Assembly: GCA_030159075.1 (NCBI GenBank)
Contig: BROG01000043.1
Coordinates: 1,126,001 to 1,190,000 of the forward strand
Origin: Atrina japonica
Lineage: Eukaryota; Mollusca; Bivalvia; Pterioida; Pinnidae
Length of the DNA stretch: 64,000 nucleotides
Direction: 5' to 3'
Positions 51,901 to 64,000 of the stretch are shown piece by piece. The translations under genes and the position numbers were made by a program. The notes beneath the pieces are model-generated. The model saw only the letters and a list, made by a program, of their open reading frames with translations, did no database searches and had not been told where the DNA came from. Each line of letters starts with the position of its first letter. The stretch's first letter is position 1.

Positions 51901-54900
51901 TGTGTGTGATGAATGAAATGTGTGTTTTGTGAATGAATGTGATGTTTGTTGATTTTTATGATGAGTTTTTGATGGTATGCTGTGTTGTGAGTGATTTGCT
52001 TGTTGTTGTTTTGTGTGCTTTGTGTTGTTGTTGAATTTGATGTGAATGAATTGATGTGTGAACCTGAATGTGATTTGTGTTCGTTGATGGCTGTTTTGCT
52101 GAATTGATCTTTGTGTGTTGATGAATTGTGATTTGTTGTGCTTTAGTGAGTGTTGTGGTTGAATGAATATGTTGTTGGGTATGAATGATCTGTTTTTGCT
52201 TGCATGTGTGTGTGTGAAGATGATGTGTTGTGAATGCTGAATTGTTGAAAATGTTGAATGAGTGGGTTGGGGAAAAAAGAAAAATGGTCTGATTGTGTCT
52301 GTTGTTTTGTGTTTTTGTTTGAACTTGGGAAATGTTTTCGAATGCGGTGAATGTTTGATTGTGAATTTGTGGTGTTTGAATGTGTTTAGTGATAATATTT
52401 GTTGTGATTTTTGTTGTGATTTGTTACTGTTTTGTGCTTGATGTTTATTGTGGTGAATGCTGCTTTGGTGTTGTGTGGTGATTTTGATGTTGTGAGATTT
52501 TGAATTTTGTTTTTCTTCTTGCTGTTTTGAATGAATTGATTTGCTTAATGTTGCTGATTGTGAATGAATGTGTTGTGAAAATTTGACTGTTGTGTGTGTT
52601 GTTGTTGTGTGATGATGAAGTGGTGTGTGAATTCTGATGTGAACATCTTTGGTGTGTTATTGTGATTGTTCTTTGTTCTTGTTTTTCTGTTGTTGTGATT
52701 TGTTGTGAAACTGTGTGTGTTTTTGTTCTGTGTGATGACTTGATTTTTTGTGTTGCTTTGTGTATGATATGATCTCAGTTGAGTGAATTGTGAATGTGAA
52801 CTTGAATTGAATTGGTGACTGAATGAATTTTCTTGTGATTTGACAATTTTGGGTCCTGTGAATTGTGTGAATGAAATTGTGTGCTGATTTTTTGTTTTGT
52901 GTGTTGTGTGATGATGATTGATTGACAATCTTTGTGTTGTTGAATTTTTGTGTGCTTTGTGATTGATGATTTGTGTGTTGTGTGTGTTGGTTGAATGATT
53001 GATGTTGTGGATGTTGTTGAAATTTTGCTGAGTGTTGTTGATTTGATATGTGTCTTTGAATTGCAATGCTTGTGTTGATGTTTTGTGTGGTGATTTTTTT
53101 TGTGTTTTGTAATTTGTTTGACCTTTGTTTGTTGAATGTTTTGTGAATTGTGTGTTTTGTTTTGTGTGATGTGTGGACTGATGTTGATTGTTTGATGTTT
53201 GTAGAATTGTGTGTGTGTATGTTTGTTTGCAATGAATTATCTGCGGTGTTGAAATTGAAATTTTTGTGTGTTTGATTGTGAATTGTCTCTTGTGTTTTGT
53301 GTGCTGTTTTGTTGTGATTTCTGTGATGTGTGTGATGTGATTGTGATTGTGATGTTTGTTGTGAGTGTGAATGTGTTTGTTTGCCCTGTGATGATTGGTT
53401 TGTGTGATGGTTTTTTGGTTGATGTGAGACACACAATTGTATTGATCTTGTTTGGCTGTGAATTGTGAATGTTGGTTGTTGATTGTAAATGTGATGTGCT
53501 GTTTAGTGAACTGTGAATCTGATGTTGAATTGTCTTGCTGAATTAGTGTTTTGCTTTGTTGGAAATGTTGTGTGTGTGTGTGTGGTGTGCTTGTTGTGAA
53601 TTTTGATGAATGTGACTGTGTGTGTTGTTTGTTGTGAATGTTTGTTGAATGTTGTTTGTGTTTGTGATGATGTGTCTGTGATTTTTCTGAATTTTGGTCT
53701 TTGAATTGAATGAATTGATTGATTGTGATTTTTTTTGTCTGTGAAATGTCTTGTGTGAACTGAACTGAACGGCTTTGTTGTGTGTTGTGTGTGATTTCTG
53801 TTTTTGTGAACTGTTGAAATTGTGAGTGATTTGTTGTTTTTGTGGTGATGATGTGGGATTCTGATATGTAGATTGTTTGTTGTGTATGTGTGTGTTGTGC
53901 TGTTTTTTTGATGTGATTGTTGACGTTGGTTTGCTCTTTCTGATTTGTGTTGATGTGAATGAATGTTGTGTGATCGAATGTTGATGTTTTTTTTGTTGTG
54001 TGAATTGTTTGAATGTGTTGTTTCTGTGTTTGAAAATGATCTGTGATGTTGTGATGAACTGTGTGAATTGATGTGTTGTGTTTTTGTTGATTGGGATTTT
54101 GTGATCTCTTTGTTTGTGTGCTTGTTGATTTTGATGTGGAGTTGTTTGTGAGTTGTGTTGTTTGAATCTGTTTTGATTGAATGTTTGTGACTTTTGTGTG
54201 TTGTGAATGTTATGGGTGTGATGAAATGATGGAATGTGTTGAATTATGTTCTGATTGGTGTGTGCTTGAGGTCTTGTGTTTGTTGTTGAATGTTGTCTAG
54301 AATTTGTTTGTTTTTTTGCTGTGGGTTTGCTTTTGTGATGTGAATTGTGATGAATTGATTGTGTGTTGTTGAATTGTGAGAATTTTGTTGTGTGATCCTG
54401 TTTGTTGTGATTTGTTGGTGTCTAGTTGGTGATTGATGATGTGTTGTGTGTTGGTGTGATGTGTTGTGTTTTGAATTTTGTGTGATATTCTTGTTATGTG
54501 AAATGAATGTGTTTTGTGTGTTTTTGTGAATGACTCTGTTGTGTTGATTGATAATTGCTCGTATTTGAAATGGATTGCTGTTTTGGGTTGTGTTTGTCGA
54601 ATTGAAACTGATGTTTTTTTTGATGTGTGATTGTGGTTCTGATTTGTTGATTTTGCTTTGTCTGTTGATTGAATTTTGATTGTTGTGTGTTGAATTGTGA
54701 ATGACTGTGTTGACTTTGTGTGGTGTGTGTTTTGTGATCTGCTGTCTTGTTGATGTGTTGCTTTGTGATTTGTGATTTGTGATGTTGAAACTGCACTGAA
54801 ATGCTTGGTGAATGTTGATCTGCTGTGTGGTGTGTCTGTTTGTTGAATGTGAATTGTGTTGTGCTGTTGGATTGTGAATGTTTGTTGTTGTTGAATTGGT

Positions 54901-57900
54901 GAATTTGAACTGATGTTGTTGGAAATTCTTTGGCCTGTCTGCATCTGTGTGTCCTGAATTTGACTTGTGATGTTTTATCTGATGTTTTTTGTGATGATGG
55001 TTGTGTTGAATGTTTGGTCGTGTAGTGGATGTTGTGTGAATGGAATCTTGAAATTCTGTTGAATGGAATTGTTTGTGTGTTGTGTTTGTGATGTGTTGTG
55101 TTGTGTGCTGTTGAAATTGTGTGAACTGAAATTTTGTTGTGTTTGATGTGTGTGATGTTGGAATGCTTGTGTGTCCCGTGTTTGTGAAGATTGCTTGTGT
55201 TGTCTAGATTTTGTGAACTTGAAATTGATTTTTTTGTGATGAATGTGTGTTTTGTACTTGATGGATGTGTTGTTGACTTGAGATTGTTCTGTGTTATGTT
55301 TGATGTGAATGAATTGGATGCTGTGTGCTTGGAGCTTGTGCTTTCTTTGTGCATGTTGTGGTTGAATTTTTGTGACGTTGTGTTGACTTTTTGGTGGTGT
55401 GATAGGGGGTTTTGAGGGTATGGTCTCGATGTTGTATTGTGTGTGTGTGTGTGTGTTGTGTGTTGGTTTAGGTTGTGAGTGTGTTGTCTTTGTGAGAAAT
55501 GGTGGTCGTATCAGTGGCAAGAATGTGCTTTGCATTCGCGATGAGAGTGTGTGTCGCTCTCGCTCGGCTCTTGTTCTTGAGAGAGAGATGTGTGTAGAAT
55601 GGTGTCGTTTTGATGAGAGAGGTTTTGTGGGTTATTCTTTGGAGAGAGAGAGATTTGATGTGTGTGTTTGTGATTTTGTGCCCTCGAAACGTGTGAAAAT
55701 ACAGCGTTGTTCCGCCTGCGCGCTGAAAAATCGTAGCCAGTGTGTGTGCTCGAGATCGCGAAGGGGCGTGCTTGTGCTGTTGATGTTGTGATGTGAGATG
55801 TGATGTGTTGTGATGATGTGAAATGAATGAATGATGAATGATGTGATGTTGAATGATTGATGTATTCCTGACTGTTGAATTTGTTTGAAACTTTGTGATT
55901 TTGTTTTGCCTTTGTGATTGTGAAATGTGATGACTTGAATTGTGATGTGAATTTGTGCTTAGTGTCTTTGAATTTCTTGAATGTCTGTGTGATGTTGATG
56001 ACTTGTGTTCTTTTGCTTTGTGATGTGGTTTGTGCTTTGAATTTGTCTGAATGTGCTTAAGGAAGAATTGTGAACTCTGTGTGTGTCGTTGTGATGTGTC
56101 TGCGTTGTTGGTTGCTCTGAATGGTTGTGGATGGTGATGTTGTGTGAATTGAAAACTTTGATTTTTGTGTGAATGTTGAATGATTTAGATTGAATGGAAT
56201 GGTGTCTTTGTGTGAATGTTTGTTTGTTGAATTTTGATTGTGTGTGTGTGTTGATGTCTTGTTGGATGATGATGAATGCTCGATTGTTGTTGAAATGATG
56301 TTGTGGATTGAATTGTGAATTGTTAGTGATTGTTTGTGTGAATGTTTTTTGGTTGATGACTGTGATTGGATGGTGTGTTGATGTGTTGTGTGTGGTGGAC
56401 TCTGAATTGTTTTAGTGTGGTTTTCTGATGATGAATGTTGAAATGTTTGTTCTGTTGATTTTGATGTTAGTGATTGTGTGAATGTTGTGTGTGTGGAATG
56501 AACTCTTTGTTGACATGTGAATGAATGTTTTTGTGGTGTGTTGACTTGTTGTTTGTCTTGAATTGATTGTTTGATGTAGGCTGTGAAACTGTGATTTTTG
56601 TGTGAATGTTTTTGTTGTCTGAATGATTTTGTTTTTGTGTGTGATGAATGTTTGGTTGTTGAATTCGTGTTGTTTGTGTGCTGATGGATGAATGGTCTCT
56701 GATTGCTGAAAGTCTTGTGAAATAGTTTGTTGGAATTTGTTGATGATGATGTGACATTGTTGTGGGTGTTTGAAAATGTGTGGTTGATGTTTGAATGTTG
56801 TGTTGCTATTTGAATGGGGATGTGTTGATTGATTTGAATTGTGTATGTTGTCTGTGTTGATGTGTGAATGTTGTTGTGTTGTTTCTGATTGTGGTGTTTT
56901 GAATATTGTGTTGTCCTTGAATTGTTTTGTGTGATGAATTTAGTGTTGTGACTATTTGTGTGAATTTTTTTCTGTTGGATTTGTTGTGATTTGTTGAATC
57001 CGTTTTGTGTCATGTCTTGTGAATGATTGATTTGTGTTGATGAATGTTGGATTTTGTGTTGTGTTGTTGAAAATTCTGATTGTTTTTGTGAATTTGTTTG
57101 TGAATGGTGTTGAACTGGAACGTGAAATTTTGTGTGTGCCTTGTTGATTGAATGATTGATACTGTTTTGAATGAATTGATGATTGATGTTTTTTTGATGA
57201 ATGTTTGTGTTTGAATTTCTGATGAATTCGTCTGATTTCTTGGATGACTTTATGATGGATTGTTTGTGCGTGATTTGTCGATTTGTTCTGTGGTTTTTTG
57301 ATTTGTCTGTGTGGTGGATTGATGAATGAAATGTTTGTGAGGCTTTCTTTGAATGGTTTTTTTTGTTGGTTGTTGGTGTTTTGTGGACAATATTTGAATG
57401 CTTTTTTGAATTTTTGTGATTGTTTGTGTGATGGAACTTTTTTGGATTTGACTGAATTTGATGTGAATGTTGATCGTGAAATTGTTGTGTGAATTTAGTT
57501 TTGAACTGAAATGGAAAGGTTTTTTGATTGATTGTGGAAATGTGATGATCTGTTTTTTTGTGTGTGGTGTTGCTTAGCTGGTTTGTTCTGTTGTGTGCTG
57601 TTGTTTGATTTGTGAGATTGTTGTTTTGACATGATTGTGCTGTGTGTGAATTTTGTGATTGTTGGTTGTCTGTGGATGATGTGTGTGTCTGTTGATTTGT
57701 GTGTCTGATTGCTGCTTTTGAATGTGTGTGAAATTGGTGAAATTGAAATGATTTGATTGGAATTGAATGAATGTGGTTGTGAATGTGCATTGAATTATGT
57801 GACTTGAATGCTGCTGGTTGTGTTTGAATGTGTGTGTTGTGTTTGTGTGATGTGACTTTTGTGAATGTTGTTGCTGTGAATTGTTGGTGATTTGATGACT

Positions 57901-60500
57901 GAGCTCTGTTGATTTGTTTTGAATTGTTTGTATGTGAAATCGTGTGTGTGTTATTTTGTGGTTGCTGGTTGATTGACATTCTGATGCTGTGATGATGGTT
58001 GAAGAGAACTTGAACTGTGAATGAATGAATTTTGAATTGTGTTGAACTTGTGAACTGAAATGACATTTTGTCTTGAAATACTTGTGATCTGTTGATTGTT
58101 GATGACATGTTTGTGTGTTGGTGATTGGTGAAATTTGTTGTGTGATTTGTTTGAAATGTCTGATGTAATGTTTGAAATTCTTTGTTGTTGTGATGCTGTG
58201 ACTGTTGTTTTTGAATGTTGTTGTTGATGTGGTTGATGTGAATGTGTTGTTTGTTGACATTGTTGTGTTGTGATGTTCTGTTTGCTGTTTCTTGAACTGC
58301 TCTTTGATTTTTCTGTCTGTGTTGATGTGGCTGTGTTTTTATGCTGTTTGTTGATGCTTGGACTGATGAATTGTTGCTGTGAATGATTGATGAAAATTGT
58401 TTGTGTTGTTTGATTGATGAATTTGTGAATGATGATTTGTTGAATATGATGATGAATTGCTGTGAATGATGTGTGTGTTTGAATGTGCTTGATTGTGTGA
58501 ACTGTTGAATGAATTTCTGATTGGAGTTGTTTGTTTTTGTTGAAATTTGAATGTGTTGATATGGTCTGATTCTGTTGTGTCTTTGATTTTGTGATCTGTG
58601 ATGATCGACATGGTCTAATGTGCTGAACTGCTTTGTGATGATGAATGATGTGTGGTTGATGTGTGTGTTCTGAATGAACTGATGCTGAATTGATAAGTCT
58701 GTTGGTGTGTTTGTTGTAATGTTGTGTTGGATTATTTTGTGAATTCTTTTGAAATTGATGTGTGTGATGAATGTTTGTTTTGATGCTGATGTTTGATTGA
58801 ATGTTTGCTGTTTTGTGTTTTCTTTTGTGACTGTTTTTGTTTGTGTGTTTTGATTATTTGTGTAATGTTGATCTGCTGTGTGATGTGTTGTTTTTGAATT
58901 GTGTGTTTTCGTGTTGACATTTGAATGAAAATACTGAGGTGATTTTTGATGTTTTGAAATCTTTTGTTTGTTGTCTTGTTGATGAATTTGATTGTGTGAG
59001 CTTATGATGAATTTGATTTGCTGATTTGTTTGAATAGAAATGTTTGATGAAATTAATTTTTGTGTTTGGTCTGTTTGTTTGTTGTTTGAGATGTTTGAAA
59101 TTGATTATGAAATTGATGTTGATGTTGTATTTGTTGTGATAACCTTTGTGTTTTGTTATCTGCTGTGTTAGTTTTGTGTTGTCTTGTGTGTTGTGTTTGT
59201 GAATGTGTTGTTGATCTGATGTTGTGTCATTCTTATGAAATGGTTGATTGTGTGCTCTTGATTGTGAATGTTGATGAATGTGTTTGGTGTTTGATTTGTT
59301 GTGATTGTGAAATAGTGTTTGTTGATCTGTTGGTGCTGGTGTTGGAATTGTGTGTTGGTTGATGAATATGTGAATGTTCCTGTTGTTTGTTGTTGAATTA
59401 GTGAATTGAATGAAATCTGTTTTGTGTTTGTTGTGTTGTGATGTCTTGTGAAAATTGTTTCTTTTGTTTGACTGAATGGGTTGAAATGGATGTGTTCTTG
59501 ATTGAATTTGTGTTTTTGTTTACTTCTGTCTGGGTGTGATGAAATTTGTCATTTTTGTTTTTCTGAATGATGAGATGACCTATGTGTTTTTGTGTGTGTG
59601 TTTTTTGAAATTGTTTGTTGTGTTGTCTTTGCTGTGAATGAATGTGGTGTGAAAATTGTTGTGTGAAATGTGACTTTGCTTTGATGATGGTGATGTGTGA
59701 AGTTTGTGTGCCGTTGATCCTTGCTGTGGTGTCTGACTTGTTGAATGAACTGTATGATGAATGTTGTGTGATTGAATTTGTGTACTGTGTTTGGGTGTTG
59801 AATGAAGTTGTTGTGACTTCTCTGTGGTTGATGAACTGATGAATCTGTGTTGATTTGAATGTGTGTTTTGTATGTTGGTTGTGTGATTGTGTTTGCTTGT
59901 TGTTTTTTTTGATTGTGTTTGTTGTTGATTGTTGTGTGTAAATTTGAAATGGTGTTGGAATTATTTTGTTGTGTGAAAATTTTTGAATGGAATGTGGTGT
60001 AGTGGTTTTTTGTTGATATTGAATTTGTCGTTTGATGAATTGAAAATGTTGATTGATTGTTGTGTGTCTTACTGAACTTGTGTTTGTGAAATGTGTGTTT
60101 GTAACAATTGTTGTTGAATTGTGACTTTGATTGTGAATTGAATGTGTTCAGATGATTGAATTTTTTTGCTGTGAAAATTTTTGTGTGCTTTGAATGATTT
60201 GTGTGTGAATGTGGTGATGTGTTGCTTGATTGTGATGTGTTTTGATTTGTTGAATGTTTGAAATGGTTTTTGCTTGTTTGTGAATTGTGTTTCTGATGTT
60301 TGTTTGAAGCATGATATGAATGTTTGTTGTTTGTGGTGTGTGAATGTGTGTTGTGTCTTGATCTCTGAATGATTGTGTGTGGAATTTGATTTTCTTTGTG
60401 AAAACTTGATTTGAACTGGTTGCTGTGATTGATGATTGGTTGTTTGACTGACTGTTGATGATTGTGTTGTTGCTGTGATCCTGATGAATTTGAAATAAAG
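42940..60500. other. 17.5-kb C-poor, T/G-rich low-complexity block (possible sequencing or assembly artefact)
   Basis: The plus strand is built almost wholly from short words such as TGTGAA, TTGTTG, TGATG and TGTGTG. C is only a few per cent in lines I sampled by eye. A follows almost only G or A, so TA and CA are rare. Stops on the minus strand would read TTA, CTA or TCA on the plus strand and are therefore scarce. This leaves long minus-strand frames (for example 44,214-46,250, 49,944-51,365 and 56,057-58,108) rich in His, Thr, Asn, Gln, Ser and Lys, with no hydrophobic core, domain or periodic repeat. I do not call them genes. There is no fixed repeat period, unlike the minisatellites elsewhere. 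The block lies between two copies of one ~310-bp sequence. Confidence 0.9.
55395..55795. other. Higher-complexity, CpG-containing island within the C-poor block
   Basis: This is the only sizeable stretch in the block with normal C content and many CpGs (for example ATTCGCGATG, CGCTCTCGCTCGGC, CTCGAGATCGCGAAGGGGCG), plus GAGAGAGA runs. A 130-codon plus-strand frame (55,399-55,791) covers it. The frame is Cys- and Arg-rich, and I do not recognise it. It may be true genomic sequence embedded in the low-complexity block. Confidence 0.5.
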
Positions 60501-60820
60501 ATAGGCCGATTCGTGTGTAGAACTGAGACCTATGTACCAAATTAAGTAGCACATTTGATTTGAGTTGAAAGATGATTGAATTAAGTCGGCGCTTTGATTG
60601 GCGAAAGAGTTTATTGAAAGGTAATTGCATACAGAAACAAACATCATGGTATCGTGAAAAAAACTTCTGACAATTCTCTAAATTTTTTTCTATAAAGAAT
60701 TCAAAAACTACATATCCCTTTACACATCCTTTTACATGTTTGATAATGTATTTGAACACACATTTTATCTTATTCTCATCTATATGTCATGGGACAAAAA
60801 TCATCATTGTGACAGCTTAT
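60501..60820. repeat. Right copy of the direct repeat flanking the C-poor block
   Basis: It begins ATAGGCC directly after TG-rich sequence. It runs with many mismatches and one-base indels relative to 42,631-42,835, then becomes identical from 60,717 to 60,820. It continues into normal AT-rich sequence (ATCTTTCAGATATAAAAT). Confidence 0.95.
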
Positions 60821-61206
60821 ATCTTTCAGATATAAAATATTCCACAGCTGAATAAGTCTAATTGACTTGTAATGGTTTCTTTGATCCTATGGAAATTAAT
60901 TTTCACAAGTAAAAACAAATCCGATTGAAACATGTAATCTACTAGACAGAATGGCAATATAAAATGCTTCAATGAATCTACCCCAGTCTGAACTCTGTAA
61001 GCTGCAGATGGTCAATAAGAATGTCATGCAAGTGATCCGACATGTACAAAGTTAAATCGTTGTAATTACTGCAGAATGAAACCAATAATAGAAAAATATT
61101 TTTCATTTCGTCATTACTTTTGAAATACTAATATATTTATGTGTTCCTTCACAGAATTTCATCTTCAATCTTTTATTCCATTATATTATGGAGTAAAATA
61201 ACACTT
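60821..61206. other. AT-rich non-coding sequence
   Basis: Normal composition resumes. No gene is seen. Confidence 0.5.
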
Positions 61207-61538
61207 AACCAGACACGTGAAATTACCAGCTAACCTGATCAGTGAAAATACCAGCATACCTGAAAAATGGAAATACCAATTAACCTGACAAATGAAATCC
61301 CAGCTAACCTGACAAGTGAAATCCCAGATAACCTGACAAGTGAAATCCCAGCTAACCTGACAAGTGAAATCCCAGCTAACTTGACAAGTGAAATCCCAGC
61401 TAACTTGACAAGTGAAATACCAGCTAATCTGACAAGTGAAATCCCAGCTAACCTGACAAGTGAAATTTCCAGCCAACGTGACAAAGTCAAATCTCAGCTA
61501 ACCTGATAAGTGAAATACCAGCTAACCTGACAAGTAAA
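61207..61538. repeat. 24-bp minisatellite, about 14 units
   Basis: Units of 'cccagctaacctgacaagtg' plus AAAT, with diverged ends. The 24-bp period keeps frames open (EIPANLTS on plus). This does not support a gene. Confidence 0.96.
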
Positions 61539-62703
61539 AATACACAAAATTTGAAATACTACAAGTGAAAATTCTTACAAAGTTATGGATAAATATTGTA
61601 TACCTACATGTAGCTTATACACAAAAATATATTTGCTGAAATTGAACTTTTTAAATTCACAATATTTGTAGTCAGTATAGTTTCATATTTGTTCAATTAT
61701 TTGCAACATGATGTAATTTTGTCATGCAATAATGCCATAATTTTTTTAAATCCATTTATTTCTCAGAAAAGAGCTATCATTAAATTATGTAATTACAAAC
61801 AACCAACTGCAGCGAGAATTAATGGGAACCATTAAGTAATGCAAAATATGTAATATGTAAAAAGTATTCATTTTATTGAGGAAATGAAAGTTGTAGTTGG
61901 AAATACAGTTTTAAGTTGCTTATCATGTAGAATTAATTAAACTTAAATATGAAATGTCTTTAAATAGGCATGATTTTGATGTGTGATATAGTTTGGGGAA
62001 CATTTCAGATAATTGTGTAAACATCTTGTGCCAATCATATCCGGTCAAACCAGAACTTTCACATCTTAAACCAAGTGCTTAGGAAAAGTACAGTTCAACC
62101 AAGATAATTCAGTACATGTTTACAAACACTTCAAGTCTAAATTAAATCATAACAGGGGTGACAGATCAGTTTCCACCAAAAAAATATTGGTAACTTAGCA
62201 ACGAATGCTATCAGACCTGTTATCATATCTCTTTAGAACTTGATTTGAATTTTGACAGAACCCAGATGTGACATTTGTTAAATTTTTATATTTCTATTTT
62301 TAAAAGTGACTACTTTGGTCGAGGAGTTACCTGTCTGACTTTGCTTAACCTTTTTGAACACCACAGACCATGCTGAACTGGTCCATTCAATATGATAGTC
62401 CATGCCATTAAGATAATTCGGGTTGAAAGGGTTCAACCTAAGATTTACCTGGCCTACATGTACACCTTACCAACAGACCACCACTAACAGTCATAATTGA
62501 AATGAACTGTGCAAAGTGCATATCAATATAGCCTTTATGTAAGAAACAGTCAATAGAAAGACTTAAGGAAGTCTTTAAAAGTATAGTAACAAAATTAATC
62601 TGCAAAGCGGTACTATTACCTACTAAAAGGAATGGGTGAATAAAAATGTGAAAAATGAAGCTATGCAAACAGACAAGAACAGAACAAAAAATAGAAAATA
62701 TAA
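61539..62703. other. AT-rich non-coding sequence
   Basis: No supported feature. Confidence 0.5.
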
Positions 62704-62870
62704 ACAGTGTGACCAGACTTTAAAGACCAAACCATCTGCCACTAAAATGTGGTCTCTCAAGGCAGGTGTTCTCTCAAAAGAGATTTCATTTAGAAGATTA
62801 TTAAACAAGTAGTTTTCAGAATGAGTTCGAAGAAGACGGGTGTTCTTCTAAGACTGGTTCCACTGTAGTG
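62704..62870. repeat. Copy of the 'gtggtctctcaag' dispersed repeat
   Basis: 'atgtggtctctcaaggcagg' and 'aagactggttccactgtag' match motifs at 20,283-20,350 and 33,950-34,026. The GGTTCCACTGTAG end resembles the ends of TA-targeting pogo-like elements, but its partner end is unclear. Confidence 0.6.
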
Positions 62871-63713
62871 ATAAGTTAACTATATCAGAAATCAATGAAC
62901 AGTTGCTGTATTAATACATGTATGAGCTTCCATATTTTCTATTTCATTTAAAAGAAATTCTAAGCAACTGAGCAATGATGGTTTACTTTGACTGAAAACA
63001 CATATATATCTTCAACATCAAAAAGTATATTATATTTTTTTTCTTTAAAGTTTATCTTCCAAACGAAATAGAGCCAATTTCCAAAGCAATAAAATTCTGA
63101 TAGATAGTTTTTGATAGTGATTTCATCTAGCACTGTATCATCAATTTTAAGAACATAAAGATATGAGAACAGATTTTTCTAAAACCAATATAATATACAG
63201 CAGGTACCATTAGATGCTTTTAGGAACATTGATTCTCTCCAAATATTTTTTACATAACTGTGAAGATTTCACATGATTATAAAATTTACATGGCTGCATA
63301 CCTAAAGATATGTAATGATTTTTTTAAATTACTCTAGAAATAATTGAAAACACACTATTTCAGAAAAAAAAACAAACAATACATACATGAAATTGGTTAA
63401 TAGAAACTAGAGACTTTAAGGGCCCATGTTGGAAACATGAGTCAACAAAACCAAGAAACCTGGAAAATTACATTAGACATTTGTACGATAAATGCATTCC
63501 TGTAATATTAGATGGCAAAACGATACATATTCCTCCTCAAACATAAACATTGTCATAGTAACTGATCTGTATCATTTTGCCATCCAAAGTTACAGGACCA
63601 TAGTTATCATGGAAAAGGTATGTTTTGTTAACCTTTGTCCCATACCTACTCATCCCACCTCTTGATTTCAAGCGATCTGAGGTTTGTCCGCTTTTTACCA
63701 CATTTGTGTATGC
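62871..63713. other. AT-rich non-coding sequence with one weak exon candidate
   Basis: On the minus strand, 63,537-63,690 stays open and reads as plausible protein (…[16 protein letters not shown]…) before a TGA at 63,537. It has no convincing acceptor and abuts a (TA)n, so I leave it uncalled. Confidence 0.35.
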
Positions 63714-63839
<126 letters not shown>

Positions 63840-64000
63840 CTTCCTGAAGATTTGGCAGAATCCAGAACAATTTAAAATGTTTACACATGAATTTGACAAC
63901 AACACATCACCTGAAACAGGTCTGTCTGGAAACAGAATTTCCTGATTATGATAAACAGGGCAACATGGTTTGAGATGCAAAATGGAAGCTATTTAACTCG

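Noticed and set aside
42940..60500. CRISPR-like, telomeric or prion-like protein explanations for the C-poor block
   Set aside because: There is no fixed repeat and spacer pattern, no TTAGGG arrays, and the Q/N/H-rich frames follow from dinucleotide bias in several frames at once.
61186..61506. EIPANLTS-type repeat protein and antisense frames
   Set aside because: This is a 24-bp minisatellite with a multiple-of-three period. The flanks are non-coding.

Overview
This is a eukaryotic window, most likely from a mollusc and probably a bivalve. The sequence is AT-rich, has almost no long ORFs, and is packed with microsatellites, minisatellites, foldback elements and tRNA-derived SINEs. One SINE has a tRNA-like head, a long conserved body and an AAACAAACA-type tail, an organisation I associate with gastropod and bivalve SINEs. 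The species cannot be named from the sequence alone.

Only one protein-coding segment is well supported: a large 3'-terminal exon on the minus strand (14,911-16,010). It ends in a textbook SOCS box, with a BC-box (LxxxCxxxI) followed by a Cul5-box (LPLP). It encodes the C-terminal part of a probable substrate receptor for a Cullin-5/Elongin B/C ubiquitin ligase. The upstream exons lie at higher coordinates, inside or beyond the window, and I could not place them. A 74-nt tRNA-like gene sits at about 29.0 kb on the minus strand.

Layout. 1-9.9 kb: AT-rich non-coding DNA with one long hairpin. 10-13.5 kb: a repeat-built element with internal ~160-bp units, a (TA)n palindrome, a 160-bp foldback and a TIR-bounded element. 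14.9-16.0 kb: the SOCS-box exon. 18.4-29 kb: dispersed repeats, SINEs, a small TA-flanked pogo-like MITE, a 40/50-bp minisatellite and a foldback cluster built on GGCTAGCC. 29-41 kb: the tRNA-like gene and an unusually dense series of unrelated minisatellites (26, 21, 52, 34/70 and 53 bp units), plus a 5'-truncated SINE with a clean target-site duplication. 42.9-60.5 kb: a 17.5-kb block of very C-poor, T/G-rich low-complexity sequence. 60.8-64 kb: ordinary non-coding DNA with a 24-bp minisatellite and a long (TA)n.

The C-poor block is the most unusual feature. The same ~310-320-bp sequence flanks it on both sides in direct orientation. The copies are identical over the 104 bp at the right end and diverge, with many one-base indels, over the left ~205 bp. 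Its long minus-strand ORFs (up to 683 codons, rich in H, T, N, Q, S and K) are explained by the near-absence of TA and CA dinucleotides on the plus strand, and they look like no protein family. The pattern fits a long-read basecalling or assembly artefact at least as well as a biological insertion. It should be tested against raw reads before any function is proposed.
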